Positions 5,934-7,753 of a DNA stretch of 7,753 nucleotides are shown here, piece by piece. How positions within the stretch are numbered: position 1 is the first letter of the stretch; the number at the start of each line of letters is the position of its first letter. The notes under the pieces were generated by a model. The model worked only from the letters and a program-made list of their open reading frames with translations, ran no database searches and had not been told where the DNA came from. The position numbers and the translations under genes are program-made. Source of the DNA: an uncultured Opitutaceae bacterium (GTDB lineage: Bacteria; Verrucomicrobiota; Verrucomicrobiae; Opitutales; Opitutaceae); NCBI GenBank assembly GCA_946482625.1, contig CAMLSH010000174.1:1-7753 (forward strand), written 5' to 3'.

Positions 5934-5977
5934 GAGTGCAGGTTGCGTAAAGGTGATGAACGAGGACGGAGCGGCGG

Positions 5978-6004
5978 AACATACACCGAAACCGGCCCGG
6001 GCAA
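5978..6004 (-). promoter_or_regulatory. Weak candidate promoter for the Hpt gene
   Basis: On the minus strand, TTGCCC (5999-6004, four of six to TTGACA) is followed after 15 bases by TATGTT (5978-5983, four of six to TATAAT), 45 bases before the Hpt start. The spacer is short, so support is low. Confidence 0.2.
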
Positions 6005-6008
6005 ACGG

Positions 6009-6037
6009 GTGCCACCTCTTTTTCGCCACGGTATACT
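6009..6037 (+). promoter_or_regulatory. Candidate housekeeping promoter for metK
   Basis: GTGCCA (6009-6014, four of six to TTGACA) and TATACT (6032-6037, five of six to TATAAT) are separated by the ideal 17 bases. Transcription would begin near 6044, giving a leader of about 88 bases before the metK ATG. The proposed leader hairpin (6048-6090) would then start almost at the transcript's 5' end, which fits. Confidence 0.55.
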
Positions 6038-6047
6038 CGAACTTTAG

Positions 6048-6125
6048 AGTTAATACGCATCATGCGATTCGCATACGTTGATGTTTAACTTGCCTCGGCC
6101 GTGTGCCGCTATTCTCTGCTCACAC
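6048..6125 (+). promoter_or_regulatory. Structured 5' leader of metK, possible cis-regulatory RNA
   Basis: Three nested helices stack in one long hairpin: AGTTAA (6048-6053) with TTAACT (6085-6090), CATC (6058-6061) with GATG (6080-6083), and ATGCG (6062-6066) with CGCAT (6070-6074) around ATT. A second hairpin follows, CGGC (6096-6099) with GCCG (6105-6108). Its loop GTGT (6101-6104) can pair with ACAC (6122-6125), close to the start codon, as a pseudoknot. metK genes are often controlled by SAM riboswitches, but I do not recognise a known class here. Pairings are seen; function is inference. Confidence 0.4.
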
Positions 6126-6131
6126 CCTCCT

Positions 6132-7340
6132 ATGGCAAAATCCTTTGTATTCTCCTCTGAGTCGGTCGGTGAAGGACACCCCGATAAAGTCGCCGATTTG
6201 ATCTCCGACAGCGTGCTCGACGCCTGCCTGGCGTTCGACAAGACGGCCCGCGTCGCCTGCGAAACCTTCGTGAAGTCCAACGTCGTCGTCGTCGGCGGCG
6301 AGATCACCCTGCCGAAGCTGCAGAACAAAAAGACCGGCAAAACCAAGCCGCTCAGCGAAGCGATCAACATCGACAAGGTCATCCGCGATGCGATCCGCCA
6401 CATCGGCTATGTGAACGACGACGACGTTTTCCACGCCGACACCGTATTTGTTAATAACTACCTCACCGCCCAATCCGCCGACATCGCGCAAGGCGTCGAT
6501 GCCAAGCAGGCCGAGGGTAAGAAACACGCCGAGCAGGGCGCCGGCGACCAAGGTCTGATGTTCGGTTTTGCTGCCGACGAGACCGAAGAGCTCATGCCCG
6601 CTCCCGTCATTTTCGCCCACCGCCTCGGTCGCGAACTCACCAAGATCCGCAAGAGCGGCAAAGTGAAATGGCTCCGCCCCGACGCGAAGTCCCAGGTCTC
6701 CGTCCGCTACGTCGACGGCGTGGCCACCGAGATCGTGAACGTCGTGATCTCCACGCAGCACACTGCCGACGTGAAGCACGCGGAGATCGAAGAATATCTC
6801 ATCAAGAACGTCATCAAGAAGGTGCTCCCCGCGAAGCTCCTGAACGCGAAGACCGAGTATCTCATCAACCCGACGGGCAAGTTCGTCATCGGCGGACCTC
6901 AGGGCGATTCCGGTCTCACCGGCCGCAAGATCATCGTCGATTCCTACGGTGGCTGGGGTCGTCACGGCGGTGGCGCCTTTTCAGGCAAAGATCCGTCGAA
7001 GGTCGATCGCTCGGCCGCGTACATGTGCCGCTGGGTCGCGAAGAATATCGTGGCCGCCGGTCTCGCCAAGCAATGCGAACTCCAGGTCGCCTACGCCATC
7101 GGCCACCCGAAGCCTGTCAGCGTTTACGTGAACACCTTCGAAACCGGCATCGTCGCCGACGAAAAGATCACCGCGGCCGTTGAGAAAGTTTTCAGCTTCA
7201 AGCCCGCCGACATTGTGAAGCAGCTTGATCTGCTCCGCCCGATCTACCGCGAGACGACCAACTACGGCCATTTCGGCAAAGCCGGTCTTCCGTGGGAAGA
7301 GACCAACAAGGTCGCCGCGCTTAAAGCCGCGCTCAAGTAA
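6132..7340 (+). CDS. metK: S-adenosylmethionine synthetase (methionine adenosyltransferase)
   Basis: MetK joins methionine and ATP to give S-adenosylmethionine, phosphate and diphosphate, supplying the cell's main methyl donor. The 402-residue protein is near the usual bacterial length (about 380-400) and complete. Signatures are clear: [15 protein letters not shown] (13-27) in the ATP/magnesium site, [12 protein letters not shown] (136-147), the adenine-side [14 protein letters not shown] (253-266), then the loop [18 protein letters not shown] (270-287) with its phosphate-binding residues, and the PTGKF (247-251) region. All expected catalytic segments are intact. The ATG at 6132 starts [19 protein letters not shown] at the family's normal distance; the frame opens at 6078, but those 18 residues fall in the structured leader. 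The start is preceded by pyrimidines (ACCCTCCT), not a Shine-Dalgarno. Codons prefer C in third position (GTC, CTC, GCC), consistent with high expression. ahcY follows after 79 bases with a hairpin between them, so the two are probably co-transcribed, at least in part. Confidence 0.98.
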   Translation: MAKSFVFSSESVGEGHPDKVADLISDSVLDACLAFDKTARVACETFVKSNVVVVGGEITLPKLQNKKTGKTKPLSEAINIDKVIRDAIRHIGYVNDDDVFHADTVFVNNYLTAQSADIAQGVDAKQAEGKKHAEQGAGDQGLMFGFAADETEELMPAPVIFAHRLGRELTKIRKSGKVKWLRPDAKSQVSVRYVDGVATEIVNVVISTQHTADVKHAEIEEYLIKNVIKKVLPAKLLNAKTEYLINPTGKFVIGGPQGDSGLTGRKIIVDSYGGWGRHGGGAFSGKDPSKVDRSAAYMCRWVAKNIVAAGLAKQCELQVAYAIGHPKPVSVYVNTFETGIVADEKITAAVEKVFSFKPADIVKQLDLLRPIYRETTNYGHFGKAGLPWEETNKVAALKAALK

Positions 7341-7354
7341 GGCATCCGCCACTC

Positions 7355-7383
7355 AGCCGTGCGCGTACGATTCGCGCACGGCT
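7355..7383 (+). terminator. Perfect 11-bp hairpin between metK and ahcY
   Basis: AGCCGTGCGCG (7355-7365) and CGCGCACGGCT (7373-7383) are perfect inverse complements around a 7-base loop, 14 bases after the metK stop. Downstream is CG then the AT palindrome TTAAATTTAA (7386-7395), not a continuous T run. It could be a partial terminator lowering ahcY expression, an mRNA-stabilising hairpin for metK, or an ahcY control element. Confidence 0.6.
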
Positions 7384-7419
7384 CGTTAAATTTAAGTCAC
7401 CCGTCTCTCCTCTCTTTAT

Positions 7420-7753
7420 ATGTCATCTGTTTCTCCTCTCAAAAAAGTGCCCAAGGGCCAGGACTTCATCGTGCGCGACATCGGTCTCGCCGATTGGGGC
7501 CGCAAAGAACTCAACGTCGCCGAGCACGAAATGCCCGGTCTCATGGCGCTCCGAAAAAAGTTCGGCGCGAAAAAGCCGCTCAAGGGCGTGCGCATCACCG
7601 GCTCGTTGCACATGACGATCCAGACCGCCGTCCTCATCGAGACGCTCGTCGCGCTCGGTGCCGACGTCCGCTGGGCCTCGTGCAACATCTTCTCCACGCA
7701 GGACCACGCCGCCGCGGCCATCGCGAAAACCGGCACGCCGGTCTTCGCCTGGA
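7420..7753 (+). CDS. ahcY: Adenosylhomocysteinase (S-adenosylhomocysteine hydrolase), 5' part
   Basis: AhcY reversibly splits S-adenosylhomocysteine into adenosine and homocysteine, relieving product inhibition of methyltransferases; in the family it is an NAD-dependent cytoplasmic tetramer. Only the first 111 codons are in the window, running off the right edge. The N-terminal substrate domain is unmistakable: [16 protein letters not shown] (16-31), [16 protein letters not shown] (34-49), the adenosine-site [15 protein letters not shown] (62-76) and [19 protein letters not shown] (87-105). The NAD-binding part is outside. The ATG at 7420 gives a short polar N-terminus ([16 protein letters not shown]), normal for the family. 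The leader is pyrimidine-rich (TCTCTCCTCTCTTTAT) with no Shine-Dalgarno. It follows metK by 79 bases on the same strand, a functional pair of the methyl cycle, with a hairpin at 7355-7383 between them. Codon use resembles metK. Confidence 0.97.
   Translation, partial: MSSVSPLKKVPKGQDFIVRDIGLADWGRKELNVAEHEMPGLMALRKKFGAKKPLKGVRITGSLHMTIQTAVLIETLVALGADVRWASCNIFSTQDHAAAAIAKTGTPVFAW

Noticed and set aside
5934..6029. Longer Hpt protein starting at 6029
   Set aside because: The extra 32 residues are unlike any Hpt sequence and run into the metK promoter region.
6078..6131. Upstream ATG for metK at 6078
   Set aside because: The extra 18 residues are not part of the family and fall within the leader hairpin; [19 protein letters not shown] is the standard N-terminus.
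6044..6131. Known SAM riboswitch class in the metK leader
   Set aside because: I could not match the conserved cores of SAM-I, SAM-II or SMK-type elements by eye; the leader is listed only as an unclassified structured region. A covariance-model scan would settle it.
6120..6965. Minus-strand open frame of 281 codons within metK
   Set aside because: It is antisense to the highly conserved metK, and its repetitive Asp/Val/Leu/Gly composition is that of a complement-frame shadow.

Overview
The window is about 7.75 kb of GC-rich bacterial chromosome. I see no transposase, integrase, phage gene, tRNA, rRNA or CRISPR array. Gene content is mostly housekeeping. The likely source is a Verrucomicrobiota bacterium, perhaps Opitutaceae. 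This is inferred from the overall protein style, high GC, a metK-ahcY gene pair and leaders that mostly lack Shine-Dalgarno sequences; nothing in the window proves it.

Left part (1-1700): the last codons of a probable upstream gene are followed by about 145 bases holding small hairpins, a tandem 15-base repeat and one copy of a short palindromic element. Then comes a dicarboxylate/amino acid:cation symporter (184-1575) with a strong stem-loop terminator (1596-1623). A second copy of the palindromic element lies just beyond (1653-1680). The two copies differ by changes that keep their hairpin pairing.

Middle (1716-4869): two DEAD-box RNA helicases stand head to head and share a 124-base control region. 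The minus-strand gene is RhlE-like with DEVD in place of DEAD. The plus-strand gene is DeaD/CsdA-like with a C-terminal DbpA-type RNA-binding domain. The leader of the second can form mutually exclusive hairpins, one followed by five T's, which resembles an attenuator. The two proteins probably remodel structured RNA in ribosome assembly, mRNA decay or cold adaptation.

Right-middle (4898-5933, minus strand): a small helical protein of unknown function and a stand-alone histidine phosphotransfer (Hpt) protein, separated by 238 bases with no convincing gene.

Right (6009-7753): a recognisable promoter, a structured leader of about 90 bases, metK (S-adenosylmethionine synthetase), a perfect 11-bp hairpin, and the start of ahcY (S-adenosylhomocysteine hydrolase), cut by the window edge. 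MetK makes the methyl donor and AhcY removes the inhibitory by-product, so the pair forms the core of the activated methyl cycle. The structured metK leader and the hairpin between the genes are the best candidates for undescribed regulation. No wholly new system is evident.
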